The notes beneath the pieces are model-generated. The model was not told where the DNA came from and did no database searches. It saw nothing but the letters and a program-made list of their open reading frames with translations. The translations under genes were made by a program, and so were the position numbers. A DNA stretch of 16,190 nucleotides, from positions 1 to 16,190 of the forward strand of contig DNJG01000054.1 of NCBI GenBank assembly GCA_003489165.1, read 5' to 3'. The stretch comes from Nitrospinota bacterium. Its GTDB lineage: Bacteria > Nitrospinota > Nitrospinia > UBA9942. Shown one piece after another: positions 7,373 through 13,808 of this stretch (position 1 is its first letter; each line of letters begins with the position of its first letter).

Positions 7373-7858
7373 ATGAGCAGACCGACTGAAATTTTATCCA
7401 ATGACCATAAGGTTGTATTGGAAAAACTGAAACTCATGGAGCAGACCATCAATAATCTCAAGTCCGCCAACGTGAAGAATGTCCTCACAGATTTAAAGAC
7501 TTTCCTCAGGAAGGAGGCAGATTTACACTTCAAGAAGGAAGAGGCTGCCCTGTTCCCCGAAATGGAAAAGTTCATTCCAAGAGATGAAGGTCCAATCGGG
7601 CAGATGTTATTGGAACATGAAGACCTTTACAAATACGAGGACAACTTCATCAGAGGAGTTGACCTGTTTTCAAAGGATGAAAACAATGGAGAGGCACAAA
7701 AGCTTATAAGAGAAAATGGAAACAGTTTTATCAATCTCCTAAGAGAGCATATCTACAAGGAAGACAATATGCTCTTCATGATGGCTGATATGCATCTTGA
7801 AGAGGACCAGATAAATGCAATAATGAAAAAGTTTGAGGAATTGGACAAAGCCCATTAA
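7373..7858 (+). CDS. Hemerythrin-like (HHE cation-binding) domain protein
   Basis: 161-aa soluble four-helix-bundle protein expected to bind a non-haem di-iron centre. Candidate ligands in family order are H12, H52, E56, H82, H126 and E130, in contexts NDHKVVLEKL, ADLHFKKEEAALFPEM, LLEHEDLY and LREHIYKEDNMLF. These proteins are linked to oxygen, nitric oxide or iron sensing, or to repair of damaged iron-sulphur proteins; the sequence does not decide between these. The start is firm, with a strong AAGGAGG at 8-base spacing. It is transcribed alone, since an ABC gene converges 22 bp downstream. The FNR-like palindrome upstream suggests induction under low oxygen or nitrosative stress (inference). 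Confidence 0.88.
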   Translation: MSRPTEILSNDHKVVLEKLKLMEQTINNLKSANVKNVLTDLKTFLRKEADLHFKKEEAALFPEMEKFIPRDEGPIGQMLLEHEDLYKYEDNFIRGVDLFSKDENNGEAQKLIRENGNSFINLLREHIYKEDNMLFMMADMHLEEDQINAIMKKFEELDKAH

Positions 7859-7880
7859 TTTTATCCATTCCCCCTCAACC

Positions 7881-8618
7881 CTACGACAGGACATGGGTCT
7901 CACTGCTGGTTAACTGAAGAAATACATCCTCTAATCCACTGGAGACCTGTGCCTGTTTTTGTAGGTCATTCATATTGCCGAGTGCAATAAGTTTCCCCTT
8001 ATTAATTATGCCTATCCTGTGACACATCTCCTGAGCGACTGGCATTGTATGAGTTGACATGAATATTGTCACCCCGGATTTTGTAAGCTGTTTAAATATC
8101 TCCTTTACCTGTCTCATCCCCTTAGGGTCAAGACCTACCATTGGCTCATCAACTATAATAACCTTTGGGTTATGGATAAGGGCTGCTGTGATTACAAGCT
8201 TCTGCCTCATCCCGTGTGAATAGCTTTCCACAAGCTCATTCTCAAAGTCTTTTATGGCAAATAGATTAAGAAGTTCTTCCCTCTTTTCTTTTACAAAATC
8301 CCCATTTACCTGATACAGTTCAGCAACAAAATCTAAAAATTCCCCTCCGGTAAGTTTCTCATAGATAAAGGGTTTATCAGGTATATATCCTATTATGCCT
8401 TTTACCTTCTGAGGGTCTCTCTGAATATCGTATCCGCTTATTTCAATAGTCCCCTCATTTGGTTTGAGAAGCCCTGCGAGGAGTTTTATTGTTGTTGTCT
8501 TGCCTGCACCATTTGGACCGAGAAAACCAAAACACTCCCCGGCAGGAATGTTAAGATTGAGGTCAGAGACAGCAGTCAGATTGCCATAATGTTTTGTAAG
8601 ATTTTTTATATTTATCAT
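7881..8618 (-). CDS. ABC transporter ATP-binding protein (ABC-2 type)
   Basis: 245-aa nucleotide-binding subunit of an exporter-type ABC system. Visible motifs are Walker A GPNGAGKT at 34-41, signature YSHGMRQKL around 134-140, Walker B VIIVDEP with D157-E158, D-loop GLDP, and H190 in MSTHTM. The Q-loop position reads IGYIPD, with Asp rather than Gln, seen in this CcmA/NatA-like subgroup. No permease is adjacent: the upstream gene is DUF4416 and the downstream gene is convergent. The membrane partner must therefore be encoded elsewhere and the substrate is unknown. No Shine-Dalgarno sequence precedes ATG 8618; a repeat element begins 20 bases upstream. Confidence 0.92.
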   Translation of the reverse strand: MINIKNLTKHYGNLTAVSDLNLNIPAGECFGFLGPNGAGKTTTIKLLAGLLKPNEGTIEISGYDIQRDPQKVKGIIGYIPDKPFIYEKLTGGEFLDFVAELYQVNGDFVKEKREELLNLFAIKDFENELVESYSHGMRQKLVITAALIHNPKVIIVDEPMVGLDPKGMRQVKEIFKQLTKSGVTIFMSTHTMPVAQEMCHRIGIINKGKLIALGNMNDLQKQAQVSSGLEDVFLQLTSSETHVLS

Positions 8619-8638
8619 TAGAATAAAAACTTAATTAT

Positions 8639-8716
8639 CCGCAGATTACTCAGATTTTTACAGATTTTTTTAAAAAATATTTTGTTTTAATCTGCGGTAA
8701 TCTGCATAATCTGCGG
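8639..8716. repeat. Inverted-arm element, ~9-bp units (CCGCAGATTA type)
   Basis: The outer arms CCGCAGATTA (8639-8648) and TAATCTGCGG (8707-8716) are exact complements. The left side repeats a CAGATT-containing nonamer three times. The right side repeats TAATCTGC three times. The centre is an A/T run (8666-8686). The element occupies the DUF4416-ABC gap and overlaps the last ten codons, including the stop, of the DUF4416 gene. Confidence 0.8.
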
Positions 8717-9256
8717 ACAAAATTTATTTTCTTTTAGTTTTTCAAGATACCATTTTCTCCACCCATTAAACATAGATATAGCTTCTTCTGTCCTGTAATC
8801 AGGATATGTCCATTCTAAAGTTGTGAATGACTTTTTAATAAAACGGTAGGTAAGCTCGGCATAAATACCATCTGTGAGGTATGGCCTATGTCCATAGTTT
8901 TTTGTAGTAGCCAAGACAAGCTTTTCGGCAGTTATATATCCAGGATCAATATTGATTTTACGATTATCAGTTGAAGAATCAGCAAGATCAGATTCCATTT
9001 CATTTGTTTTGATCTTAATCATTGGAAGATTATCAACATTCATTAATTTTTTAAAGCTTATGAACTCCCTCTTTAAACCTTCTCCCATTTCTTTATTGTA
9101 ATGATCTGTAAAATTGAAGGGGATTGGAATGCTCTGCTGATATATCTCCCCGAATTCATCAACCAGTTTTACCTTTGCAGATTCTTCTATTTCAATATCC
9201 CTATATATCAATCCTGCAAACAGCATAGCAGGTTGTGGATAATTTATTTTACCCAT
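8687..9256 (-). CDS. DUF4416 family protein
   Basis: 189-aa soluble protein of unknown function. It has the DUF4416 pattern: an N-terminal KINYPQPAMLFAGLIY, a central FTDHYNKEMGEGLKREF, the diagnostic RKINIDPGYITAEKLVLATT followed by KNYGHR and YLTDGIYAELTY, and a C-terminal WTYPDYRTEEAI. Some homologues are labelled GTP-binding proteins, but no P-loop is visible here. The final residues (PQIMQITAD and stop) are read from the repeat element at 8639-8716, so the native C-terminus has probably been replaced. No Shine-Dalgarno sequence is visible; another repeat element starts 7 bases upstream of ATG 9256. It lies in a minus-strand run between acylphosphatase and an ABC ATPase, which gives no clear functional link. 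Confidence 0.85.
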   Translation of the reverse strand: MGKINYPQPAMLFAGLIYRDIEIEESAKVKLVDEFGEIYQQSIPIPFNFTDHYNKEMGEGLKREFISFKKLMNVDNLPMIKIKTNEMESDLADSSTDNRKINIDPGYITAEKLVLATTKNYGHRPYLTDGIYAELTYRFIKKSFTTLEWTYPDYRTEEAISMFNGWRKWYLEKLKENKFCPQIMQITAD

Positions 9257-9263
9257 GATTTTT

Positions 9264-9351
9264 AGCCACTGACTTTCACTGACTCATTAAAAACGGTTCA
9301 AACAGTTTAAACGGCTCAAACGGTTTAAAAAGTCCGTGTAAGTCTGTGGCT
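9264..9351. repeat. Inverted-arm element with four CGGTTCAAA-type nonamers
   Basis: The outer 20-bp arms at 9264-9283 and 9332-9351 are complementary at 17 of 20 positions. The interior has four tandem 9-mers: CGGTTCAAA, CAGTTTAAA, CGGCTCAAA and CGGTTTAAA (9294-9329). It fills the gap between acylphosphatase (stop at 9361) and DUF4416 (start at 9256), stopping 7 bp short of the latter's ATG. Confidence 0.8.
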
Positions 9352-9360
9352 GGAATTTGT

Positions 9361-9636
9361 TTAATATCTCACACTGAAATCCTTAAACTCTCCTTTGTAA
9401 TCATCCCACTTTGCAACCACATCATTTACTACTGCCCCCGGAGGTCCCTTGTGACACCATGTTATCAACCTTTCTACCTTTTCCTTATCCCCTTCTGCAG
9501 TTATCTCAACTGTTCCATCATGCGTATTCCTGACCCATCCCTTAACTCCAAGCATCTGTGCCTGATTTCTTGAATTTGCCCTGAAAAATACCCCCTGCAC
9601 AATACCTGAGACAATTATATGAACCCGTGTATTCAT
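9361..9636 (-). CDS. acyP: Acylphosphatase
   Basis: Small cytosolic enzyme hydrolysing the carboxyl-phosphate bond of acylphosphates. From MNTRVHIIVSG the protein is 91 aa, the usual family size. The phosphate-binding signature GIVQGVFFR places catalytic R19, and GWVRNTHDGTVEI places catalytic N37. The reading frame extends 22 codons further upstream into tatC, but that extension has no family similarity, so ATG 9636 is chosen. It follows tatC by 10 bp on the same strand, and is probably co-transcribed with tatB-tatC. Confidence 0.93.
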   Translation of the reverse strand: MNTRVHIIVSGIVQGVFFRANSRNQAQMLGVKGWVRNTHDGTVEITAEGDKEKVERLITWCHKGPPGAVVNDVVAKWDDYKGEFKDFSVRY

Positions 9637-9640
9637 TATA

Positions 9641-9682
9641 AATATTTCAGTCTTCAGTTTTAAGTTGACTGCCAACTGCTGA
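9641..9682. repeat. Heptamer-period tract at the 3' end of tatC
   Basis: Plus-strand 7-mers CAGTCTT, CAGTTTT, AAGTTGA, CTGCCAA and CTGCTGA run from 9648 to 9682, preceded by AATATTT. The tract encodes about the last eleven residues of TatC and its stop, and abuts the acylphosphatase start. Confidence 0.5.
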
Positions 9683-10432
9683 CATATCAACCGGTTTTCC
9701 AAATAATCGGGCTATAATTATGCTTATCTCATAAAGAACCAGCAAAGGAATAGCCATGATAAACATGGTAAATATATCAGGAGGTGTAATGACTGCGGAA
9801 AGGATAAATATTCCAAGTATGGCATATCCCCTTTTCTGGGATAGAAATTCGGGTGTTGCTATGCCTATCTTGCTTAAGAAAAAAATGACAACAGGAAATT
9901 CAAATATGACACCAGAGCCTATCATAAACCTTCCAACAAAGGAGATATAGTTATTTACTGAAATCATCGGTTTTAGCTCGCTACCAGCAAAGCTTAAAAG
10001 GAATTTTGTTCCAACTGGCAGGACAATAAAATATGAAAAAGCTGAACCAATGATAAAACATACTGTAGCTGAAATTATGAATGGGAGTGTATACTTTTTT
10101 TCCTTTTCAAGAAGCCCCGGTGCAACAAATGCCCAAAATTGATAGATTATCACAGGGAGAGAAAGAAAAATTGCCACAAAGAATGCAATTTTAAGATTGA
10201 CAAAAAATGCCTCTGTAGGACTAATAAAAATAAGTTTTTGATTCAACGGCTTCTGGACAAACCTCATAATATCTTCCGAATATGTGTAGCATATCCCAAA
10301 CCATACAGCAATCGTAGCTATTATGATAATCAATCTCCATCTGAGTTCCTCTAAATGCTCTGTAAAAGGAAGCTTCTCTTCAGGAGCAACTTTTCTAATC
10401 TTTATTTTTTTTATGTCCTGACTACTCTCCAC
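9647..10432 (-). CDS. tatC: Sec-independent protein translocase TatC
   Basis: 261-aa, six-helix membrane receptor of the twin-arginine pathway, which exports folded proteins carrying an RR signal. Conserved features include HLEELRWR at 26-33 (cytoplasmic RR-binding face), FVAPGLLEKEKK near 102-113, the intramembrane glutamate E178 in IFEFPVV, and ITPPDIFTMF at 215-224. The N-terminal 20 residues are charged and cytoplasmic. Translation starts at GTG 10432, overlapping the tatA/B-type gene by 11 bp, so the two are coupled. The extreme C-terminus (SAVGSQLKTED) is encoded by a heptamer tract and is not conserved. Periplasmic redox cofactor proteins in this type of organism are likely substrates (inference). 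Confidence 0.96.
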   Translation of the reverse strand: MESSQDIKKIKIRKVAPEEKLPFTEHLEELRWRLIIIIATIAVWFGICYTYSEDIMRFVQKPLNQKLIFISPTEAFFVNLKIAFFVAIFLSLPVIIYQFWAFVAPGLLEKEKKYTLPFIISATVCFIIGSAFSYFIVLPVGTKFLLSFAGSELKPMISVNNYISFVGRFMIGSGVIFEFPVVIFFLSKIGIATPEFLSQKRGYAILGIFILSAVITPPDIFTMFIMAIPLLVLYEISIIIARLFGKPVDMSAVGSQLKTED

Positions 10433-10640
10433 CCTTTTTATCCTCCTCTTCTTTAATACTTGTCTTGTAAAGGTCAGTTTCAGCTGTGTTAATAGAATCC
10501 TTTACATTTCTTAATGCTTTCTGAAATTCTGCATAACCCCTCCCGAGTGCCATTGCAATCTCGGGAAGCTTATCAGGACCAATTATTACAATTGCAATGA
10601 CAAGTATCACAATCAACTCTGGCATCCCTATTCCAAACAC
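10422..10640 (-). CDS. TatA/TatB-type twin-arginine translocase subunit
   Basis: 72-aa protein with one N-terminal membrane helix (residues ~7-21), the hinge IIGPDKLPEIA, then an amphipathic helix (LGRGYAEFQKALRNVK) and a charged tail. Glu at position 8 and the GP.KLP hinge are TatB-like, but it is the only such gene here and may serve as combined TatA/TatB. The start is GTG 10640: AGGAGG (10649-10654) sits 8 bases upstream of it, and the in-frame ATG six codons on would cut into the helix. It is the first gene of tatB-tatC-acyP. Confidence 0.92.
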   Translation of the reverse strand: MFGIGMPELIVILVIAIVIIGPDKLPEIAMALGRGYAEFQKALRNVKDSINTAETDLYKTSIKEEEDKKGGE

Positions 10641-10669
10641 TTTTGAATCCTCCTGTATCTACTCATGAA

Positions 10670-10698
10670 ATCATAATTTATAACCTTTGTTTTTTCAA
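10670..10698 (-). promoter_or_regulatory. Promoter of the tat operon
   Basis: On the minus strand, TTGAAA (10693-10698), a 17-bp spacer and TATGAT (10670-10675). Transcription would start near 10663, giving a ~23-nt leader that contains AGGAGG (10649-10654). Confidence 0.6.
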
Positions 10699-10866
10699 TG
10701 ACTATTTTCTTGATTATTTTCTTGATTTTATCTTACCGAAAAAGGAATTATTAGATGTGGTTAAACTGACTGGCTGAACAACTATTGTCTCGTATGGGCA
10801 AACATGGCAAATAAACTGCCACTTAATACACCGAAAATATACCAGTTTTAAATAATATGTCAAGGA

Positions 10867-10875
10867 TGCTATAAT
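10867..10875 (+). promoter_or_regulatory. Extended -10 promoter of dppB, near-leaderless
   Basis: TGCTATAAT combines an extended TGn motif with a consensus -10. The predicted start (10881-10883) is only 3-5 nt before ATG 10886, and there is no Shine-Dalgarno sequence. No convincing -35 is seen 17 bp upstream (TTTAAA), which extended -10 promoters tolerate. Confidence 0.5.
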
Positions 10876-10885
10876 TATCCCCATT

Positions 10886-11806
10886 ATGAGAAATTATATC
10901 ATAAAAAGATTTCTCCTATTCTTCCCTGTCATAATTGGTGTAATGACACTCGTATTTCTTATAATTCATCTCATCCCCGGAGACCCTGTAGAATTGATGC
11001 TTGGAGAGAATGCACAAATTTCAGATAAAGAAAAACTGAGGTCAGAGCTTGGGTTAAACAAACCTATAATTGACCAGTATCTTACTTTTATGATTAATGC
11101 CTTTAAAGGAGATTTGGGGAGGTCTATCTATTCACAAAAGCCAGTCTTTACAACTATATTGGAAAGGTTTCCTGCAACATTAGAGCTGACACTATGTGCG
11201 ATTTTCGCTGCATTAATAATCTCCTTACCTCTTGGCATTATAGCAGCTTACAGGCAATACTCTATATTTGATAACGGTTCAATGTTTCTATCACTCCTTG
11301 GCATTTCAATACCTAATTTCTGGCTTGGCCCACTCTTGATAATCTTATTCTCTGTAATGCTTGGCTGGCTTCCCGTTGCAGGGAGAGGAGGTATAAGTCA
11401 TATTATCCTTCCATCAATAACCTTAGGAACTGCACTATCTTCAATCCTCAGCCGGATGACCCGCTCAAGTATGCTTGATTCCCTGAAGGAGGAATATGTA
11501 ACAACAGCGAGGGCAAAGGGATTAAGTGAGAATACCGTAGTAATAAAACATGCCCTTTCAAATGCAATGATACCAATTATAACCATAGTAGGGCTTCAAT
11601 CCGGCGCCCTTCTCTCAGGTGCAATAATTACAGAGACAATATTTTCATGGCCCGGGATAGGAAGGCTTACAATACAGGCAATCAATACGAGAGACTATCC
11701 TCTGCTGCAGGGCTGTATACTCATTATTTCCTTAAGTTATGTAGTAGTAAATTTAATCACGGATATCCTTTATGCATATTTTGACCCAAGGATAAAGTAT
11801 GAATAA
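10886..11806 (+). CDS. dppB: Dipeptide/oligopeptide-type ABC permease, DppB family
   Basis: 306-aa inner-membrane subunit of a peptide/nickel-type ABC importer. The N-terminus (MRNYIIKRFLLFFPVIIGVM) is the typical first helix, followed by FLIIHLIPGDPVE, GDLGRSIYSQKPV, and a BPD permease domain with helices around 97-121, 132-160, 228-250 and 275-298. The EAA loop that contacts the ATPases is EYVTTARAKGLSENTV at about 203-218. ATG 10886 matches the family start although no Shine-Dalgarno sequence is present. It overlaps dppC by 8 bp. No substrate-binding protein or DppD/DppF ATPase is nearby, so the transported compound (di-/oligopeptide, nickel or other) cannot be told. The symbol is by family only. 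Confidence 0.9.
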   Translation: MRNYIIKRFLLFFPVIIGVMTLVFLIIHLIPGDPVELMLGENAQISDKEKLRSELGLNKPIIDQYLTFMINAFKGDLGRSIYSQKPVFTTILERFPATLELTLCAIFAALIISLPLGIIAAYRQYSIFDNGSMFLSLLGISIPNFWLGPLLIILFSVMLGWLPVAGRGGISHIILPSITLGTALSSILSRMTRSSMLDSLKEEYVTTARAKGLSENTVVIKHALSNAMIPIITIVGLQSGALLSGAIITETIFSWPGIGRLTIQAINTRDYPLLQGCILIISLSYVVVNLITDILYAYFDPRIKYE

Positions 11807-12632
11807 TGAAAGTTCAAAGTTCAAAGTTCAAAGTTCAAAGTTAATATTTGTTGGAGGGTTTGTAATCTTATTCCTGATATTGACTGCCATTTTTGCACCA
11901 TTAATGGCACCTTATGACCCAAAGGAACAGAATCTATATGAAGGATTAAATACTCCTGACCACAAACACCCTCTCGGACAGGATAGACTGGGAAGGGATA
12001 TTTTAAGCAGAGTGATATACGGTTCCAGAATATCCCTGATTGTTGGAATATTAGTTGTAGGCATATCTTCCACCATTGGTGTAACTATCGGCTCTATCTC
12101 AGGTTATGTCGGCGGAAAGGTTGATGAAATCATAATGAGGTTCTGTGATATTGTCCTTGCATTTCCGGGGATACTCCTCGCCATAGCCATTATGTCAGTA
12201 TTGGGACCAAGTTTGAACAATGTAATTATTGCGTTATGTGCAATGGGATGGGTTAGCTATACCCGTCTTATAAGGGCTCAGATACTCTCCTTACGGGAGA
12301 GGGAGTTTGTAGTAGCTGTAGATTCACTTGGAGGAAGTTCATCACGAATAATATTAAGACATCTCTTGCCAAATGTAATATCACCTTTAATTGTAGAGGC
12401 AACATTCGGAATGGCTGGCACAATAATAGCCGAGGCAGGTTTAAGTTTTTTAGGGCTCGGAGTCCAGCCCCCTAATCCAAGCTGGGGCTCTATGCTAAAT
12501 GAGGGAAGACAGTTTCTTCTTATAGCACCTCACCTGACCATATTTCCCGGTCTTGCAATAATGATTACAGTTCTCGGGTTCAATTTTTTTGGAGACGGGA
12601 TAAGGGATTTAATGGATGTAAAGAATAAATAA
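11799..12632 (+). CDS. dppC: Dipeptide/oligopeptide-type ABC permease, DppC family
   Basis: 277-aa partner permease of DppB. It has the N-terminal helix VGGFVILFLILTAIFAPL (18-35), the family signature HPLGQDRLGRDILSRVIYG (57-75), BPD helices, the EAA loop REREFVVAVDSLGGSSSRII (166-185) and the conserved AGLSFLGLGVQPPNPSWG (213-230). The first residues MNNESSKFKVQSSK are encoded by a heptamer repeat and resemble no family sequence. No alternative in-frame ATG lies between the repeat and the first helix. A second ATG at 11806 is in a different frame and stops after 12 codons. It is the last gene of the pair; an inverted repeat follows. Confidence 0.92.
   Translation: MNNESSKFKVQSSKLIFVGGFVILFLILTAIFAPLMAPYDPKEQNLYEGLNTPDHKHPLGQDRLGRDILSRVIYGSRISLIVGILVVGISSTIGVTIGSISGYVGGKVDEIIMRFCDIVLAFPGILLAIAIMSVLGPSLNNVIIALCAMGWVSYTRLIRAQILSLREREFVVAVDSLGGSSSRIILRHLLPNVISPLIVEATFGMAGTIIAEAGLSFLGLGVQPPNPSWGSMLNEGRQFLLIAPHLTIFPGLAIMITVLGFNFFGDGIRDLMDVKNK
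11811..11842 (+). repeat. Perfect 7-bp tandem repeat (AGTTCAA x4.6) in the first codons of dppC
   Basis: Four exact AGTTCAA units run from 11811 to 11838, followed by AGTT. Because 7 is not a multiple of 3, the tract cycles through all frames, reading SSKFKVQSSK in the dppC frame. A gain or loss of a unit shifts the frame. This makes it a candidate contingency locus. Confidence 0.85.
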
Positions 12633-12755
12633 CAAATCCCAATACTCAAATTCCAAACAAATTCCAAATCACAATATCCAATGACATAAAACATTGTGAT
12701 TGAAAGTTTGGTAATTGGAATTTATTTGTTATTTGGTGCTTGATTATTGGAATTT
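12633..12755. repeat. Inverted-arm element, ~9-bp units (AATTCCAAA type), between convergent genes
   Basis: The element occupies the entire gap between dppC and the cytochrome gene. Complementary pairs nest outward: TCACAAT (12669-12675) with ATTGTGA (12693-12699), AATTCCAA (12660-12667) with TTGGAATT (12715-12722), and AAATTCCAA (12648-12656) with TTGGAATTT (12747-12755). Units recur about every 9 bp. It could fold into a long AT-rich hairpin and stop transcription from both sides, though it lacks a GC-rich stem with U-run. Confidence 0.75.
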
Positions 12756-13079
12756 TCATCCTCCTTTGTCTCCTACCATATAAGGATATTGGGTCTTTCT
12801 CGTAACATCACCCCAGAAATTTTCTTTAATATAATGGCATGTCCTGCACTCTTTCGCCCTCTTGAAACTTTCAGATGGATATTTCTTTGATATATTTATA
12901 ACATGGTCATCGGGGGATAGATTCCTGTGGACATGACAGCTCTGGCAGTATTCATAAGCAACCTTATTTCCTTCATTCACAGGCAGTTTCCCATTAAATG
13001 CCTGTTTCAAAACAGACTTGCTACAACCGCCAAATATTAAAGGAACTGCTAATATAAAAACAATGTAATATCTCTTCAC
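12756..13079 (-). CDS. Small dihaem c-type cytochrome lipoprotein
   Basis: 107-aa exported protein. A signal peptide (MKRYYIVFILAVPLIFGGC) ends in a lipobox-like cysteine at C19, so membrane anchoring on the periplasmic side is expected. Two haem-binding motifs are CQSCH (45-49) and CRTCH (78-82). Extra histidines (H52 and H59) could be distal ligands. I do not recognise a named family; small multihaem electron carriers are common in anaerobic respiratory chains, and a redox role is inferred. The start is GTG 13079: it is the only start that keeps the signal peptide. The promoter at 13087-13115 puts the transcript start at that codon. The stop abuts the repeat at 12633-12755. Confidence 0.82.
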   Translation of the reverse strand: MKRYYIVFILAVPLIFGGCSKSVLKQAFNGKLPVNEGNKVAYEYCQSCHVHRNLSPDDHVINISKKYPSESFKRAKECRTCHYIKENFWGDVTRKTQYPYMVGDKGG

Positions 13080-13086
13080 ATTTTAT

Positions 13087-13115
13087 ATAATACGGTTAAT
13101 CTTAACAGGAGTCAA
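13087..13115 (-). promoter_or_regulatory. Strong promoter placing the cytochrome mRNA start at its GTG codon
   Basis: On the minus strand, TTGACT (13110-13115), a 17-bp spacer and TATTAT (13087-13092). The expected start is about 13080, immediately before GTG 13079, so the message would be leaderless. No Shine-Dalgarno sequence exists between the promoter and the gene. Confidence 0.6.
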
Positions 13116-13130
13116 GGACGATTAAATATT

Positions 13131-13769
13131 TTAAATGGTCATTTCAACTTTTTTACGACGTTCCTTAAATCTCTTCAGTCTGAAGATGCCTTCCCTCTCC
13201 TTCTCCTCCAGCATCCTCTGAATATACTTAATCCTCTTCGTTAGAGATGGGATAAGTATCTCTTCAAGTGCATTTATCCTGCGGCTGGTTGTCTGAATCT
13301 CGCTTCCCAATCTCTTAAGCCTGATTTCCTTTGATGCTACGGAAACAATACTGCCCAGCACATCTTCAAACTTTTCTGTTACCTCATTTATCCTGTAAGG
13401 CTCGGATATAGGGGATGTTCCCCTCGCATCTATCGCCCTCTTGAGATTTACATCTTCTATCTCAGGAACTATAACACCCATTACATTTTTAGACTTGATA
13501 TTAACATCTATATCCCTCTTATAGGCATAGGCACTGGATTTTAAAATATCATCACCGAGAAATACCCTGGCGAGTGTTATGGATGTAAATGCGTTATCAA
13601 GCTTTTTTTCTATAATATCCCTTACCTCCGCAACATCTTTCATACTGACAAAAAACTCCCTGACCAGCACCTCTCTCTTGCTCCTGAGCATTCTAACACC
13701 ATCCTTTGCAAGCCCATGACGGATTTTAAGACTTAACAGATTCAGTCTTGTTGGCGATGTCTGGTTCAT
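13131..13769 (-). CDS. atpD: V/A-type ATP synthase subunit D
   Basis: 212-aa central-stalk subunit of a V/A-type rotary ATPase. The family pattern is clear: an N-terminal SPTRLNLLSLKIRHGLAKDG followed by VRMLRSKREVLVREF, a middle segment with RAIDARGTSPISEPY, and a long C-terminal helix with RRINALEEILIPSLTKRI followed by KYIQRMLEEKEREGIFRLKRFK. The two long helices should form the antiparallel coiled coil that turns inside the A3B3 head. In usual operons D directly follows the A and B subunits; here it is flanked by an antitoxin-like gene and a cytochrome, with no other subunit visible. The symbol is that used for V-type subunit D, not the F-type beta subunit. Confidence 0.9.
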   Translation of the reverse strand: MNQTSPTRLNLLSLKIRHGLAKDGVRMLRSKREVLVREFFVSMKDVAEVRDIIEKKLDNAFTSITLARVFLGDDILKSSAYAYKRDIDVNIKSKNVMGVIVPEIEDVNLKRAIDARGTSPISEPYRINEVTEKFEDVLGSIVSVASKEIRLKRLGSEIQTTSRRINALEEILIPSLTKRIKYIQRMLEEKEREGIFRLKRFKERRKKVEMTI

Positions 13770-13808
13770 AAGAAATTCTCTTTAAAAAACTCTTGCTGGT
13801 TCCATAGA

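Noticed and set aside
9637..9702. 22-codon N-terminal extension of acylphosphatase
   Set aside because: It overlaps tatC and has no family similarity; ATG 9636 gives the normal 91-aa protein.
11811..11842. CRISPR-like or direct-repeat array
   Set aside because: Units are 7 bp and contiguous with no spacers; it is a microsatellite within coding sequence.
12633..12755. Classical rho-independent terminator
   Set aside because: The stem is long but AT-rich and irregular and lacks a GC-rich stem followed by a U-run; it is described as a repeat with possible terminator effect.
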